Made by a program: the position numbers and the translations under genes | Assembly (NCBI GenBank): GCA_037349105.1 | Contig: JAYJMM010000114.1 | Span: 2,657,501-2,721,500, forward strand | From: Limnomonas spitsbergensis | Lineage: Eukaryota; Chlorophyta; Chlorophyceae; Chlamydomonadales | DNA: 64,000 nt | Direction: 5' to 3' | Part shown: positions 9,821-21,755 of the stretch, piece by piece | How the letters are laid out: every line of letters begins with the position of its first letter | How positions within the stretch are numbered: the first letter of the stretch is position 1 | The notes under the pieces: generated by a model | What the model was told of the DNA's origin: nothing | The model's database searches: none | The model's input: only the letters and a program-made list of their open reading frames with translations

Positions 9821-12800
9821 GACACTGAGGCGAGCAGGGAACAAGGGCATCAGGACAGCTAGGTCATTCATCATGCTCGTCGACAGTACCGTACTTCCGT
9901 ACTGGGTCACACTAAGGCAAGCAGGTAATCATATGATCAGCAAAGCTAGGTCATGCCTTGCACAGCAAGGCCTCAGCTTAGCCTCATTGGCACATCAGGC
10001 CACAGCTATGCCTCATCAGGCCTCGCTAGGCCTCATCAGCACAGCTATGTCCTGCTGTCTCGCACAGCTAGGCCCTTCCACACAGGCCCTGCGGGGGACA
10101 CTAAAGGCGGAGCTGGCAGGCGGGCGATCAGCCAGTCGCAGGGCCTCATGGGGGAAAGATGGATCTAGCTGGTCACGGGATACAAAGGGGTATCAGAGCC
10201 ATTCAGAGGTGCAACAGGCTGGTCAAAGGCTTATAGGGGACACCAGAGACAGAACTACCATGCCTCCTCAGTTGTAGTTGCGGGTTCAAGGTTTCTTGTT
10301 GTTGCTATTGTTGGCTGGGCAGTGACACCATGGGATGGAGGTTAGAGGCCTCAAGGACTGGCGACCCCTTTGCACAGGGGATGAGACTGCCAGGTCAAAA
10401 CGTGGTACCAGTGGACGGTGTTCACTGGCCTTAAGGGTCGAGGGTCGAGGAACGATCACAGTACTGTACGAGAGGTGGGGGTCGACTTGCTAGGCCGGTA
10501 GAAATGGCAGCAGACCATGGACAGAGTCGCGATAGTGAGCTGGTGGGTCAGTGGCGCTGCGTCACAAGAACACTTCGATTGGGGCGATGCAAAAATTCAA
10601 AAAGCCCTTGTCATCGCTCTGTCATGTCATCGCCAGCAAGGACGGCCATTGCGTCCTGATTCCTGAAAAACATACTGAAATTGTCCTCAAGCCAGAACCT
10701 CGATCTCGCTTTCTAAACATGATAACGCCTGTATGAGTGATTGCGAGTAATGGCTCAGACGAAAAAATGCCAGGGTGTGACAGTGCGGGAGAGTCTTTCG
10801 GTGATCGAACTCGGTTGTGTGAGATGTGTAGCCATGCAGTTAGTCGCGATCCATAGAAGAGGCTAGGCCTGTGTCAATAAGACAGCCGAAGTTCACTGGC
10901 ACAGGTCGCCAGTCGTGCATTTTCGGTAGAATCTGTGAGGTCAGCGGAGACGAGTGGAAGGTGCAGGACCTGGCAAAAACAACACGTCACTCTTGTTCCG
11001 CCTAGTACACAAATTACACGTCGCAAACGCAGACTTGTGTGTTGGCGTTTTTCGAACTCTGTGCGTAGAAGATACGCTTACCTTGGCAAACTTGCCAGCT
11101 CAGTTGTGTTTGTATGTCTGTGTCGCGAGCCGGCTACGTACGTCCAGTCGTCGGTAACTCTTCGCTCTAGTGCACAGTGCAGAGCTGCTGGCGCCGGGCT
11201 AAGGGTGCACAGAGTACGGTCTGGAAGCAGTCGTTAAGCTGTGTGTAAATGCAAATGCACACGCTCCCCGGCCAGAAGTGTACTAGTAGCGACCTGGTCA
11301 AATCCAGACCCTGACTAGGGTTCTTGTGATCGGCCATCCTAGGAAGCCAGCGCGGACCGAAGCTGACGTCGCTTTTAGGGTTCTTTAAATTGTCCACGTA
11401 CACCGGGCTGTATTGGACTACGTGGCGAATGGGTGGGGCTGAATTCCGCTTCCTACCACAATGCGTGAAGACTTAACACGATTGTCAAAATTATGCAAAT
11501 TTGCTCAATTGTGTGCAACTGTGCATGCATGCCCACCAGAGCCCCCATACCTGGGTCGAAAACTGCATCGGCGGTACACATCGCTGCCTGGTCACGGTCG
11601 TAGTTTTAGTCGGATTTGTTTTTCTGAGATGACTTTTTAAACCCGGAATTTGATTTTGAAAGCGGTTTGTTTGTTAGGGTTGGCTTTCTTTTTGTACCAG
11701 AAACAATGGTTTCTACACGTTTGGTTTTATCAAACAAACATTTTATTACTTTGGGTCCCCCCTGAAAAGTCCCTGAACAAGACCTGCAGCTTTGTATGCT
11801 CTCCAGCTTCTTACGTAAAATGTATCTACTATCCGCTACTATCCAGAAAATATAGATCATGGAGTTACAACTACATACCTACTTAAACAAGAGGCCACAT
11901 AGGGCCAAAGGTGCAACAAACAGATGCTCTGCCCGTCAGAATGCGGTGTGAAACCGAAGTTGGAAAATAAAACGGCCATTAGCCTCGCCCGCTCAATGAA
12001 CACGAAGAGGGGGGTGTTTGACGAGTGCGAACTGGAGCTGCCTTGAGCCTTTCGCATTTGTTGGCTTGCTTTGCCCTATTTTCATTGAACGGAAGGGGAG
12101 GAAGGGGAAGAGGAAAAGGACGGGGCGGGGCGATGCCACATGTAATCACTACTAGGTCCTCATCTGTCTCGGAAAGCTCTCAAGCGTGGCATGTAGCCCT
12201 CTCTGTAGCCTTTGCCTTCGCTCTATCGATTGCCTCAAGCAATAATGTTAACTGCCTCATCATTGCAAATGGAGATTGGTACGCTCTGACAGAATAGGCG
12301 CAAAAAGGCGGCTGAAAACCCTGGTGTACCCCAAAGTATTTATTGATTTTTATGTTTGGTTTTCTGTTTTTGCACCTGAAAGTATTGGGTTTTATGATTG
12401 GTTTTATATATAAACCATCATATACACCAAACCCGACTTAAACTACGGTATCAAGTAGCAGCAACACAAACAGCAGCACACGTTTTATCCTTCGAGACCG
12501 TGTCTGCGCCCTCTTCGGTTCAAGCTCAGCGCCTCATCCTCGCTCCGCTTCACCCGTAGGTGCATTCGCCTTGTGCCGGTATGTTCAGTCCGTGCTTGAT
12601 TGTTACACCTGTTCGAAGCATCGGAAGCGGTCAGTGCCGTCAGCGATTGCGGGGGTGGCACCGCTGTACTGGTGCCTGATATCTCGTCGATACATCCACC
12701 GCGATCAAGCCTTCATCAGCGTGCTGCCGGGCTGACAACATATTGCATGTTGCCTTCACGGATACGACAGCAGACGCGGACGCGGGGCCGCTCGAGGACA

Positions 12801-14182
12801 TTCTGTTTTTTCAGCACGCGCCACTAGCTGTTACGCAGGAACGACGGGGGCAAATGCCGAAGGAGCTCCTCAGTTTTGGGTTCGAGCGCATGCATGATCA
12901 CGCTGCTACTGTGGTGGTTCAAGCCGCATGACATGGCAGACAGGATGGCGGGCCGGCAGCGCACCGACGCCGTCGGCGGGCCCGCAGCGTACACAACGTC
13001 TTAGCTGTGGTGAGACTGCAGGGGATCTCTGCCCCAAGAACGGGAGGTCTGCTGTCTGCCAAGCTACGACACATGCCGGTGGCGGGCGTTTTCTCAATCC
13101 TGCAACGTTCAACAGGCCGTACAGTAACAACAGTCAACCATGCGAGCCTAAGACCCTGCCAGGAGCTTACCCCTCTCCCACATGGTCAGCTGCCGGAGCT
13201 AGAGGCTCATGCTAGGGAGAAGCGTGACAGGGGTTGCCTTTTTCCATGAGGAGCACTTCAGCTCCGGGACCGGGCGCCGCAAGGCGTGGGAGCTGGCAGA
13301 TCAGCCGCATGACATCTTCTGGGCAGCTGCTTTGGCCCTTAATTGCTATACCTCTGGGCCATGCTTAAATTAAGCTCGGCCACGTCGGCAAACATCAAGT
13401 CAGGTAGAAAATCCAAGGGATAAGGCACAAGAGGAAAGAAAGGAAAGCAAGTTCACCTTCCAAACAACAAGAACAACAACACAAAGGTCAGGCAAACCGT
13501 ATCCCCTGCCCCTGAAGAGACTAGCCTTCAAAAACTCAAGGACAAGGTTAAAAAAAGCCAGGGCCTCCCACTACTGCCTGTTGGCTACCCTACTTCTTGT
13601 CTCATCCGGAGGAAAACGGAAAGGGACTCAAGGCAAGAGGGGAGACAGAGAGGAGCACAAAAGGACAAAGCCCCCCCCCCATCCCCTCCCAGACAATGGA
13701 AAGGCGGACCGAAGTTCTGGCCCTGAAAGACTGGTTTTTGTAAGTCAAGCTGCTGCACATGCATGGTTTTCCCCCCGTCCACGGTCCTGACGGCTGTCCT
13801 CTGCGTCATGACGGTCGTCATCGCTGGCGGCTTTCATGACGCTAGCGATGACGGCTTGTATTACGCTTATGCCAGGGCCATTTCAGTGTGAGGACGCATG
13901 TATGGGATTCATCCAAACGCCGGTAGCCTGTGTTTGTGTGTTAGTTGCTAGCAGGGGGTTGCTTGGTATCGTGGACACTGTTTCTTTGTTCGCTGCCCTC
14001 GTTTGTTGTGCGCCCAAAGTGGGTTGCGGGCATTTGTCCCATGCGTCACATTCAATGCTCTGCTGTTTAAAAAGTCGCATTCACATGCCAGGTCAACCCC
14101 CCTCCGATTCCTCCCCGAGACTAATCAGTTTTGTTCCTTCCATCTCAGAAAACGGTGTAGCCTAGCCAATTTATTTTGCAGA

Positions 14183-17100
14183 CTAGTATCCCTCGTCGTC
14201 CTCCTCCTCCATTGCCTTAGCCAGCTCTTCTGGGGAGATCCTCTCCTTGCGGGACAGGTGCTGCATCTTCTTGTGCGCATCAGGCTGGAAGGGGGACAGG
14301 TTTCACAGAGTGTGTCTCCTCTCCATAGATTTTTGAGAAGACCTTATGCACGCAAACCAGGTTTTGGGTTGACTCTATTTGCTACTGACCCATCGGGAGC
14401 CCAGACTGGGCATAGCTCAGGAGAGTCATGCGTGTGCACCAGTCCACTCAACAATGCATGTAACCCAAAGGTTACATAGTTATGCAGTGCATACGTGTCG
14501 GAGGGAATGATCCCCCGAAGGAATTTAAAATAAATTGTGATCAAAGGTAAGTGTTGCATGAAGCGCCGACACATGAGAAGCGGAGCACTTCCGATTTCCA
14601 GACAGAGCAGAGTTCATTTCAGGGCGACTCGGATAGGATTCAGGTTCATCACGGCCTGCCGCCATGAAGTCCTGGTGTTGCAAGCCATGTTCCTTTGGTC
14701 TCCAGTCCTAGACCGTCAAAGCTGGTCCCCACAGGACCAGTAGTCGACCCCAGTGGCCAGCCAAAGGTGCTCCAGTCAATGACGTTACACCCCTGGGCCC
14801 TGCTCAAAAAGGCTTGGCCGCGTGGCCTCCAAAGTGTATTCAAAGACAACCGCGTCCGCATTTTGCCCCCCATGTGCAAATCGCATACCTCATATCGCCT
14901 TACTTCAGGGCCGGTCAAAGTTTGATCCCCACAGGCCCAGCAGTGGACCCCCAGTGGCCAGCCAAAGGTGCTCCACAGCTCCAGTGTGTATTCAAAAACA
15001 ACCGCGTCTGGCTCTTGCCCCCTATGTGCAAATCACATACCTCATATCGCATTGACTTGACCGCTTCGTTGTGCAGGTCGAGGCAGAAGGCGATGCGTGC
15101 GTGGAAAGCGGCCTGGGGCTCCCCCGTGCTGTACACATCTGAAACCTGAGTGGGAACAGAGGGTCAAGAGAGCAAGATGACGACGTTGGGCAACACCAAC
15201 AACACAAAAATGGTTCCAATCGCAGGTACAGCCACCCAATTACAGGGTGGAAGACGGTGGGGTTCAGGGTCTATCAATCAGGCGACTGTGCACTCTCATC
15301 CTGATCTTCCCTCTTCCCCGACTACAAGAGGGCCCCCTGCTACTTTAGCACCAGCACATCAGTTGACTCTCACCTCCATTTTCAAAACCCACTGACCCCA
15401 CTCCATATGCCCCTCTCTCACCTCCCCGTATGTCAAACTGTGTTTTTCTATACAGTAATAGTGCTCCCCGTCATATCCCCGTTAACCAAGGCACCACCGA
15501 TATTTTATTTTTCTCCACCCATCTCTACACAGCTCTCCACACCTCCTTGCTGGCCATGAAGCCCCCCTCGTGATCAATCACAGCGTCGATGCCGCCGTCA
15601 CGAATAGCCTTGGCCACGATGCACTCTGCGGAAGTGGGATTCATCAGGAGGGCAGACATCAGGGTAGTGACCGGGGTCTGCCAGATGGCCGGTTTTTGCC
15701 GGGCTGGGGTATGTTTTTTGGCCGGCTGCACCGGCCGGGGGGTCTGAAAATGGCCGGCAGGTGTGGACGGAATTTTTTCCACACTTTGATTTTACAGTTT
15801 GTTTAAAATGATTTCCTTACGACTACTTATTTCCGCCTTTCTGGATGTTGAATTGGCTTGTGCGTTGTTTGGAAGAGCCTGCCCTCGCTTGAAAATGCCC
15901 GTGGGATTTCCCCTGGATGATTCTGCAAGGCGCGGCACTCACGCGGCCCGCGTGGCTTCTCGAAACTGAACCTTCGCATGTTTATCACACATCGAAAGAC
16001 GCGCATTGGTAAGACCTATCCACAGCAATTTAGTTTGGTGCCAGGAGTGGCCGCGTTGGCAAGTTAAAACATACAGTCCGTCGCGGGCTGGGCAGGTGTT
16101 GGGCAGCATCCAGGAAGAAGTCCTCCCGCTGGAGGGGGGTCTGTCATCACTTCAGCGTCAGGCATAATCTGCTTATCACTATCTGAGTCAATAGCCGCCA
16201 TTTCACTTATGTCTTTAGCCGGGGAGAATCGTGAGAATATGATATAACCCCCGGCTGACGCCGGGGGCAGAGTCGGCCAAACCCCCATTTTCGCCGGGGT
16301 TTGCCGGGGAGGGCGTCGCAAGATGGCCGGGAAAAATGGACCTTCGGCCCATTTTCCCTGGCGCCGGCCCCGGCGTCACAACCCTGGCAGACATTGTTCA
16401 ATTAGGGAGACTTCGGGAATTTAGGGAAAGACTTAGGGAATTTAGGGAAAGACTAAAGTAAATTAGGGAGACTTAGGGAAATTAGGGAAAGACTTTGGGA
16501 TTCATCATGGAGCCATGGAAGCCATGGAAGAAGGATTCATAAGGAGGGCAGACATTGTTCAACAGTAAATGGGATAGGGTCCGCGCACCCCCCCAAAAAT
16601 CAATTTTAAAACAGCCGCGCAGCGGCGAAAATTATGCAGATCATTTAATATAACGCCGCGCATCAGGTTAATAATATTAATTTCAATCCACGAAGTGTCA
16701 GCCAGGTGCCCAAACAATTGAGCACCAGGCTGAAACGCCAGCGACGATCTTTGAATTAATGTTAACGCACATCCAGGTCCGCGCAACCCAATCAATAATG
16801 AACTTTGAGGGAAGTCTGCCGAGTTTTACGGTAGGCAGGCATTGATCAGTAGGGTAAACACTAGCCTGTTCTGAGTGGCCAGCCTATGCTACCCCTGCCC
16901 CTGCAGGGTGCATGTCCAATCAATGGCCAACCTTGGCTGTGCATGTCCCACACCCTTGTGACTGACATAGGGGTTGACATCACTGATGATCTAGCCTTAC
17001 CATCTCATTCACTTCCAAACAGCTCAGTCTTCTCTCACAGTCTCGCCCTCCTCCCAGTAATAATTTCAGTGCACTTCAGCTAAACATCACGGCCTGCAGC

Positions 17101-20100
17101 CGCAGGAGACCTAGAACAGAGAGCCCTGCTGATGGGGCTAACACCAAGGGTCGGCTATGGGGTTGTCCCAATCAATCAGGCGTGGCCAACCAGTTGACCC
17201 AAAAGACCAGCAAAGGCGGCTTACTGGTCTTTCGCCTGCTGACATAACACTGCCTCCCACCTCCCTCTTCCCGCCTCTTCAGCCACACCTGAGTGCACCT
17301 CACCCACGCCATTCTGTACAGCGAGACACTTACAATGATAATCTGAATCCCCCCAAGTTCCCCAAAGTCCAAACCGAGTCCGTTGGCTGAACAACAGGCC
17401 CTGGGGGAAAGCAGACCAGACACTCGCCTCGTAGTCTCTACCCTCGGAGCTGAACAATCATCATCATCTGACCTCACTACGCCCTCCCAAGTCAACCACG
17501 CCATCGGCTCATGTGAGGTGCACAGGAAACACCCTCCTCCCAGCCTCCGAAGTCTCTGGCGCCGACCTGCGTCATCTGCTAATGCCAGGTGCACTGCAAA
17601 ATACCTCCGCCTCCCAACCCTCCTCAGTCATTGGCGCTGACCTGCGTCATCCCATGATGCCAAGTGCACTGCAAAATACCCCCCCCCCTCCATAGTCATT
17701 GGCGCTGACCTGCGTCATCCCATGATGCCAAGTGCACTGCAAAATACCCCCCCCCCTCCATAGTCATTGGCGCTGACCTGCGTCATCCCATGATGCCAAG
17801 TGCACTGCAAAATACCCCCCCCCCCTCCACAGTCATTGGCGCCGACCTGCGTCATCCCATGATGCCAAGTGCACTGCAAAATACCCCCCCCCCCTCCACA
17901 GTCATTGGCGCCGACCTGCGTCATCCCATGATGCCAAGTGCACTGCAAAATACCCCCCCCCCTCCTCAGTCATTGGCGCTGACCTGCATCATCCCATGAT
18001 GCCAAGTGTACTGCAAAATACCTCCGCCCTTCCTCAGTCATTGGCGCTGACCTGCGTCATCCCATGATGCCAAGTGTACTGCAAAATACCCCCCCCTCTC
18101 CTCAGTCATTGGCGCTGACCTGCGTCATCGGCTGAGGCGAGGTGCAGCTTAGCCGCGATGTCCACGAGGGAGATGCGGCTGTAGGCCAGGTTGATGCGGC
18201 GCAGACCGGTGCGGATCACATTGTGGTGCAGCCGGGTGATGAGGTTGTGCGTGTGGTCCAACCGGAACACCGCGGCGTGCACCTTGGCAACCTGCAGGGT
18301 CCAGTGAAACAATTCAAAACATCACCATGTTCAAAACCTGAATTCTACACTGCGGGCTCGCTTTTTCTTGGAAACCAGGACCCGAGTTCAACGACTTTCA
18401 GTCACCAGACCGTGCTCGTGATTCAAGGATCGGGTTCCCGGATGTTCTCCGCAAAAAGAACACAGCCAAGGTTTCCCTGCCGGCCGGCTGTTCGGGCACA
18501 GCGCCCTAAACCTTTAACCCTTCAAGTGGAAGCAAAGCAGATTAGTCGTAATCACCCCCTCCGGCCAGCTGTTCAGGCACAGCGCCCGAAACCCTGTTAG
18601 TGGAAGCAGGAAGCCAGCCTAGTCGTACCCCCCCCCCTCTCTCTAGGAAGCAGCCAGCCAAGAGGTCACGCCCACAAAGGTGGTCCGGTTCAGAAGAAAA
18701 TCAAATTTGCTGACGTAAGTTCCCAAATTCCTATGTTATGAATTCTCAGTTGGGAGGGGATCACGATTTGCCTTCCTCAACACAATTTTGTGCTGGTTTC
18801 CTGTGCATTCCATTCGGCAGTTACAAAAGCTTGCCTGCCCGAACATCAATATACGCTTCCTACAGAAAATCAACGGCTGCACAACTTGCCTGACCGAACG
18901 TGACCAGGTCCCCGCTGCGCACTGCCTGTGTGAGCTCCAGGTAGGGATGCAGCGCCTTGCTGAGCCCGGGCACAGCAAATTCCTGGCGGTCGGGCACCTC
19001 GCCCAGGAGCAGCCGGACCAGAATCAGCCACTTGCTGGCTGCGACGCGGAACCCCAGCGCTGATGTCGGGGCCTTCCGAACAGCCTGGATGGATCAGATC
19101 GCGTGACGAGATAGGGTTCAGGCTTGCTCAGTCATAAACGGCACCTCTCGTACGCTCGTTGCCCCGGCTAACAAACATAATTTGGCCAATAAATTGGTGC
19201 ATTAACAAGCGAATTGAGAACAGACTGGCACTGGCCACATCTCCGGTCCTCCCTCTCACCTGCTGAAGACTCTCCTTGGCATCAGTGTACTCCAGCTGTA
19301 TGGTGCGGATGCGACCCACGTAGTACAGGTACCGGCTGTACTGCTGGTATGACCTGCAATACAGTCCATAATTTCAGCCAGGTGCTGCAAAAGCCCTTCA
19401 GCCGCCACCTAATCTGCCTACCCTCTTAACCCACCCTCATACCTTCTACACCCGCACAGACAGCAGTACCTCAATTTGCCAATGGCCTGCGCCTTTTCAT
19501 CGCAAAGCCCTGCAGCTAACTCACACATACGACACCGCCACCCTTCATGCCAAACTCTGCACTTGCCAGAACACTTCCGAATTCTGCACGCCCGAACCCG
19601 TACCTCCTCAACCCGCACTCACCTGAACACTTCCGACTTCTGCGCCTTGCTCCTGAACTTCTCCGCCTGGTCATACAGGTTGTAGTGCAGGTAGTTGCGC
19701 AGCAGCAGGTTCATGAGGACCTCCTGCCCCACCGCGTCGTGGCGCAGCACCGCCGTGCAGTGCAGGCCCAGCAGCGTGCTGCGGATGGCGGATAGCGACC
19801 CGAGCGCCTCGGCGGCCAGGGACAGCATGTAGAAGATCTTGGAGGCAATGGTGTCGAGCGTGCGGCGGTTGAACGCAGCCAGCCTGGCGACCGCATGCTC
19901 TGCAACTAGCTTGGCCTGAAGGGGCGGGGCAGGGGGCACAGCCGCAATCAGTTTGGATAGGGAAATGTTTTCATAGGCATGAAACCTGCACTTCCTTCAG
20001 GCACTAGGTTTGACTATTCAGCTACTTTGTGTGGGTTGTTATGCTATTGAGTATTGATCGCCAACCAGCAGTGCCAACCAGAGTGCAACCTTTCGCCCTC

Positions 20101-21368
20101 GCCCATTCTGCCCCACGTACCGCTTCGTACTTCTTCTGGTCAATGTCGTACGTGAGCAGGATCAGGAAGCCGTAGATCTCGGTCTCAGGGAGCGTGGAGG
20201 TAGCTGGGGGAACGGGGGGCTCGCTGTCAGCATCAGCCTTCCCGCTCGAGCTCTCCACTTGCATGCCTGCAGCCACAGCCTACGCCAATCCAGATATACG
20301 GTCGGAGAACGCCAGGGCGTGGCAATGGTCACAAGCTGGCTGTGTATGATCGACAATTCTGGCAGAGAACACCATCAGATTTGTAATTGTGCAGGTTCTG
20401 CTTGACTCAGTAGTATTAGACAAGTATTTCGCTTGGATCATGGAAGCGCACAATAACTAGCTGCTACGCGGGATGTTAGGTCCAAAGCCCTGCCGCACCT
20501 CCTCAGCCATGGAGCTAACCGTGTCAGCGACACACGTAAGCAGGCAAAAATGACGAGAGAATGACGGGTTTAATTGGCCCTCATACAGCAGGCCTAGCTT
20601 TCCCATACCACATGAGAGCAGCGTGTGCTGATCTTTCCAGTTCTCCAGCCATGCGAAGGCGCCCAGGCTGCTCAATTGCGATTGACACCACACTTTCCCT
20701 TCACTTGTGCCTTTTGAGGCTCAGATATTGAACTACTTCATGCACATATAGATACTTGATTCATGTTCTCTTGAACACACCATAACAGCATTTCATTCGA
20801 TGTTGACAAACAAAATGACTTTTCCCCGTCCCATGCCCGCAGGTCAAGTGGCATGCTAGGGTGCCCGCAGATCAAGTGGCCTGCTAGGGAGCCAACATTT
20901 TGCATTGAACTTAGCAACTGGTAGTTGAAATACCTGTCCAGCCGTTGATGTGGAAGGAATGCAGCACATGGCTTGCATGGCAGTACCAGTTTCATCAGGT
21001 GTGATCCCTTTTCAGCCTAAACCAGCCCTGCCATCTGTCCTGCGACAAGTACACACCTGCTCGACCTGCTGAACAAGGAACGCTTTGCTGCTGCTTGCTT
21101 CGGGTCCCGCAAGATAGGTCGTGAAGAACTGTGACAAGATCTCGGGAGTCAGCTGCGCCCGGATTGCAGCGGTGAGTCTGTGCAGGCGCCCAGCCAATAA
21201 GCGCGTGTCCTTTGATTTGACCGCTGAGTCCAGAAGCGTCACAATGGATTGTAGGGAGGCTTGCACAGTTGGAGGCTTTGACAACTTCTCTGCTGTCTTC
21301 TTTGCTGCAGCATCGTCAGGAACTACAGCCGCCTTCGCGTCAGTGCTCATGGGATCATCCTTTGCCAT
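14183..21368 (-). CDS. RPN3: 26S proteasome non-ATPase regulatory subunit RPN3 (PSMD3)
   Basis: RPN3 is a PCI-domain subunit of the proteasome lid, in cytosol and nucleus. Nine exons join in phase: 21368-21057, 20279-20121, 19915-19623, 19353-19260, 19084-18890, 18291-18120, 15625-15543, 15145-15041 and 14284-14183 (TAG), giving 504 aa, the usual size. Recognisable blocks: [98 protein letters not shown]; the PCI region [20 protein letters not shown] and [35 protein letters not shown]; and an acidic tail EEEDDEGY. The start MAKDDPMS is the only ATG in phase. One intron uses a GC donor (18889). Several introns carry duplicated exon edges. It is divergent from SAS-4 with 387 bp between start codons. 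Confidence 0.96.
14690..15040 (-). repeat. Duplicated donor edge of RPN3 exon 8, about 155-bp unit
   Basis: The exon end and donor at 15041/15040 (GCGATATGAG|GTATGTGATT) recur at 14889/14888 as GCGATATGAG|GTATGCGATT, followed by the same downstream words (GTGCTCC..GGCCAGCC..GGTCGAC-like). One copy is interrupted by dispersed repeat family A at about 14776-14826. Confidence 0.75.
14776..14826 (+). repeat. Dispersed repeat family A, copy 3, with visible insertion edges
   Basis: Comparing the two tandem copies at 14755-14890 and 14960-15045, about 50 bp is extra in the first. It begins GTCAATGACGTTACACC and runs through GGGCCCTGCTCAAAAAGG to TTGGCCGCGTGG. The same series of words occurs reversed at 2005-2068, so it is a dispersed unit inserted after the tandem duplication. 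Confidence 0.5.
15626..16560 (-). repeat. RPN3 intron segment bounded by direct repeats of an acceptor region
   Basis: GGATTCATCAGGAGGGCAGA at about 15638 recurs as GGATTCATAAGGAGGGCAGA at about 16533, with a partial GGCAGACATTGTTCAA at 16384. On the minus strand these words are the stretch just upstream of the exon 7 acceptor. The interval holds GCCGG-rich inverted words (15680-15770 and 16240-16380) and a TTAGGGAAAGACTTAGGGAA mini-array at 16405-16500. It is either an insertion between duplicated flanks or a large tandem duplication with divergence. Confidence 0.5.
17490..18119 (-). repeat. Array of pseudo-exons, about 69-bp unit, about 9 copies, in RPN3
   Basis: Read on the minus strand each unit contains TTTTGCAG, a 27-nt block ending GGGATGACGCAG, then GTCAGCGCC or GTCGGCGCC, CAATGACTG and a G-run. 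The true exon 6 ends CCGATGACGCAG|GTCAGCGCC at 18120/18119, so each unit is a copy of the exon 6 end and donor, and it has also acquired an acceptor-like TTTTGCAG. The result is a row of tiny splice-competent-looking exons inside the 2.5-kb intron between exons 6 and 7. Confidence 0.85.
18292..18889 (-). other. GC-AG intron in RPN3
   Basis: The boundary CAG|GCAAGT at 18890/18889 is a textbook GC donor, and the acceptor CCTGCAG lies next to 18291. Only this choice keeps phase and gives [16 protein letters not shown], which fits the family. The nearby GT (GGTCAGG) would shift the frame. Confidence 0.8.
18475..18600. repeat. Two-copy tandem duplication inside the GC-AG intron
   Basis: CCGGCTGTTCGGGCACAGCG and CAGCTGTTCAGGCACAGCG occur about 84 bp apart, each followed by CCC-AAACC and a GTGGAAGCA word. 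Confidence 0.7.
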
Positions 21369-21755
21369 CGCGTCCCTTAGGCAGAAGTCAGCGAGAGGTG
21401 AATGTGCTGGATCTAAACACTGTCACTTGGAGTAAAATCGAGTGCGAATATTTCTCTGTCACTCGGAAGGAAAACTAAGCGGGGTACACGTATCACCAGG
21501 CTAGGCGTGAGATCTCGGGTGTGTGAGGGATGTTGTCATCCAGCATACGGCAGGCAAGCCCATCTCTCCAAACTCGAAAATTGAAATCGCAAGTGTGGGC
21601 AGTAACATCAGGATTCAGGATCCTACATGCGCAGGTCGTTACATCTAAGCTTCGTAATCACATTTAATTGATTCGAGCAGGGCGAGCTGTCGTAGAGGGG
21701 CTCGATGTTGACTCGTTGAAAAGCCTGTGCGACGGCAGAATTCGGAGAAGTAGGG
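21369..21755. promoter_or_regulatory. Bidirectional promoter region between RPN3 and SAS-4
   Basis: 387 bp separate the two divergent start codons and must hold both 5' UTRs and promoters. CTGTCACTTGGA (about 21420) and CTGTCACTCGGA (about 21456) form a direct repeat 36 bp apart. No TATA box stands out. The shared-promoter role follows from the layout only. Confidence 0.55.

Larger units (their letters stand above)
8767..14182. other. Long stretch without a recognised gene
   Basis: This separates the resolved part of the dioxygenase gene from the 3' end of RPN3. It contains possible 5' exons of the dioxygenase (9237-9370), a family B repeat (9731-9820), loose repeats of CTAGGCCTCATCAG (about 9980-10075), and short open frames that I cannot tie to a family. 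The stretch 12600-13250 is GC-rich and open in more than one frame but shows no conserved motif. Confidence 0.4.

Noticed and set aside
12600..13250. Overlapping GC-rich open frames
   Set aside because: Open in several frames on both strands with no conserved motif or consistent splice phase; no basis to choose one.
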